Shown piece after piece: positions 50,090 to 50,559 of a stretch of 50,559 nucleotides of DNA (position 1 is the stretch's first letter; the number at the start of each line of letters is the position of its first letter). Source of the stretch: Treponema sp. (GTDB lineage Bacteria; Spirochaetota; Spirochaetia; Treponematales; Treponemataceae); the NCBI GenBank assembly GCA_017551545.1, contig JAFZLJ010000027.1, positions 1 to 50,559 of the forward strand, written 5' to 3'. Position numbers and translations under genes: made by a program. Below the pieces are notes generated by a model. That model had not been told where the DNA came from, made no database searches, and saw only the letters and a list, made by a program, of their open reading frames with translations.

Positions 50090-50559
50090 TAGAAAATATC
50101 AAAACCTAACTGATCTTTAGACTCTGGATCAGATTCAGCATCGTCTTCAACAACTTCTTCTGATTCTTCTACTGGTTCTTCAATTGGAACTTCTTCAAAA
50201 GGTGGTTCTTCTGGTTCTGTAACAGGCATCATCTGTTCAAAACTCATTTCTGTAACTGGTACAGGAGCTTCTTCTTCAACCGGTTCTTCGATTGGTTCTG
50301 GTTGTGCCTCGGCAATAGAACCGGCTTTCTTCAATACAGAATGCTCTATAGAATTAAGCCGGTCAATTGCTTTAATGATACCAGACTCGATCGTTTTTTG
50401 TTCGCTTTCAAAAGCTGTAAGCTGCTCCGTTTTGGCAGAAAGTGCATTTGTGAGCTCTGAACATTTATTGCGCAGAGCAGCATTTTCGCCTTCAAGCTGT
50501 TTGATTTTTTCAACAGCGCTTTCAACCTTTTGTTCTAACAATTCAACCTGATCGAGTGA
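50089..50559 (-). CDS. Coiled-coil protein upstream of zapA (5' end outside window)
   Basis: The frame is open to the window edge. Codons for SLDQVE precede the TTG at 50541 that would otherwise serve as start, and the sequence LDQVELLEQKVESAVEKI continues smoothly, so the true start is probably just outside. Residues to about 60 form a heptad coiled coil with EN-rich turns (QLEGENAALRNKCSEL), like ZapB or other small division proteins. The rest is an acidic, Pro/Glu-rich disordered tail ending DQLGFDIF. Tight coupling to zapA suggests a division partner. The short hydrophobic C-terminal peptide could bind FtsZ or ZapA (inference). Confidence 0.75.
   Translation of the reverse strand, partial: SLDQVELLEQKVESAVEKIKQLEGENAALRNKCSELTNALSAKTEQLTAFESEQKTIESGIIKAIDRLNSIEHSVLKKAGSIAEAQPEPIEEPVEEEAPVPVTEMSFEQMMPVTEPEEPPFEEVPIEEPVEESEEVVEDDAESDPESKDQLGFDIF

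Noticed and set aside
1..50559. tRNA, rRNA or complete insertion sequence
   Set aside because: No cloverleaf with a GGTTCRA arm, no rRNA-like stretch and no transposase with terminal repeats was found on reading both strands. The Rpn-type gene has no visible terminal inverted repeats.

Overview
The window reads as chromosomal DNA of a host-associated spirochete, most likely a gut or rumen Treponema. This is inferred, not proven. The support is a ZapA-type division gene next to a coiled-coil partner, many short-leader lipoproteins with loose lipoboxes, small Treponema-like beta-barrels, a YtfQRT-YjfF sugar transporter, a type II isocitrate dehydrogenase, an HD-GYP protein, and AT-leaning DNA full of short palindromic repeats. 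No rRNA, tRNA, CRISPR array or complete insertion sequence was seen.

Layout: 1-3.5 kb holds the end of EF-P, a fused aspartokinase/homoserine dehydrogenase and the acetolactate synthase small subunit. 3.5-8.4 kb holds small or poorly known genes (a repeat-invaded hypothetical, an HEAWH zinc-protease-like membrane protein, an MBL-fold hydrolase, a pentapeptide-like protein, a zinc ribbon) and glutamate racemase. 8.5-17.3 kb is a sugar uptake and sensing locus: binding protein, double ATPase and two permeases on +, convergent with a membrane-anchored YtfQ-like binding protein, a YesM-like kinase and a YesN-like AraC regulator on -. 17.4-24.5 kb is a four-gene cell-envelope operon with two large Fn3 lipoproteins, a small lipoprotein and a beta-barrel. 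24.5-32.4 kb holds isocitrate dehydrogenase, an S41 protease-like membrane protein, an AT-rich accessory patch (a broken secreted-protein gene, a gene fragment, an Rpn-type nuclease) and an aconitase-family hydratase. 32.5-39.4 kb has a SpoIIE-type phosphatase, a chemotaxis-type receptor, uridine phosphorylase, a lipid kinase and argG. 39.4-42.3 kb has a small OMP and a two-gene NifU-like/GGGtGRT module. 42.5 kb to the end has a TtcA-like enzyme, pncB with an SDR gene, a GH3 lipoprotein with an RNA methyltransferase, a GAF/HD-GYP protein, a YaiI/YqxD protein and the zapA pair.

Three features run across the window. (1) Three short repeat families lie between genes and also in frame inside four genes: A, centred on CGGGTCAAGCCCG; B, ATTGCGAGCGAAGC paired with GGATTGCCACG; and C, CCTGAGCTTGTCGAAGG. 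Some copies form terminator-like hairpins and one supplies a -35 box. (2) About ten genes have a sigma70-like -10 box ending only about 6-9 nt before the start codon and no clear Shine-Dalgarno site, which predicts widespread leaderless mRNAs. (3) A second, membrane-anchored sugar-binding protein encoded with the two-component system suggests a three-component sugar sensor controlling the adjacent ABC transporter.

The best candidates for undescribed biology are the NifU-like/GGGtGRT module, the proposed three-component galactofuranose-type sensor, the Fn3 lipoprotein operon with its divergent leaderless promoters, and the repeats that spread into coding frames.
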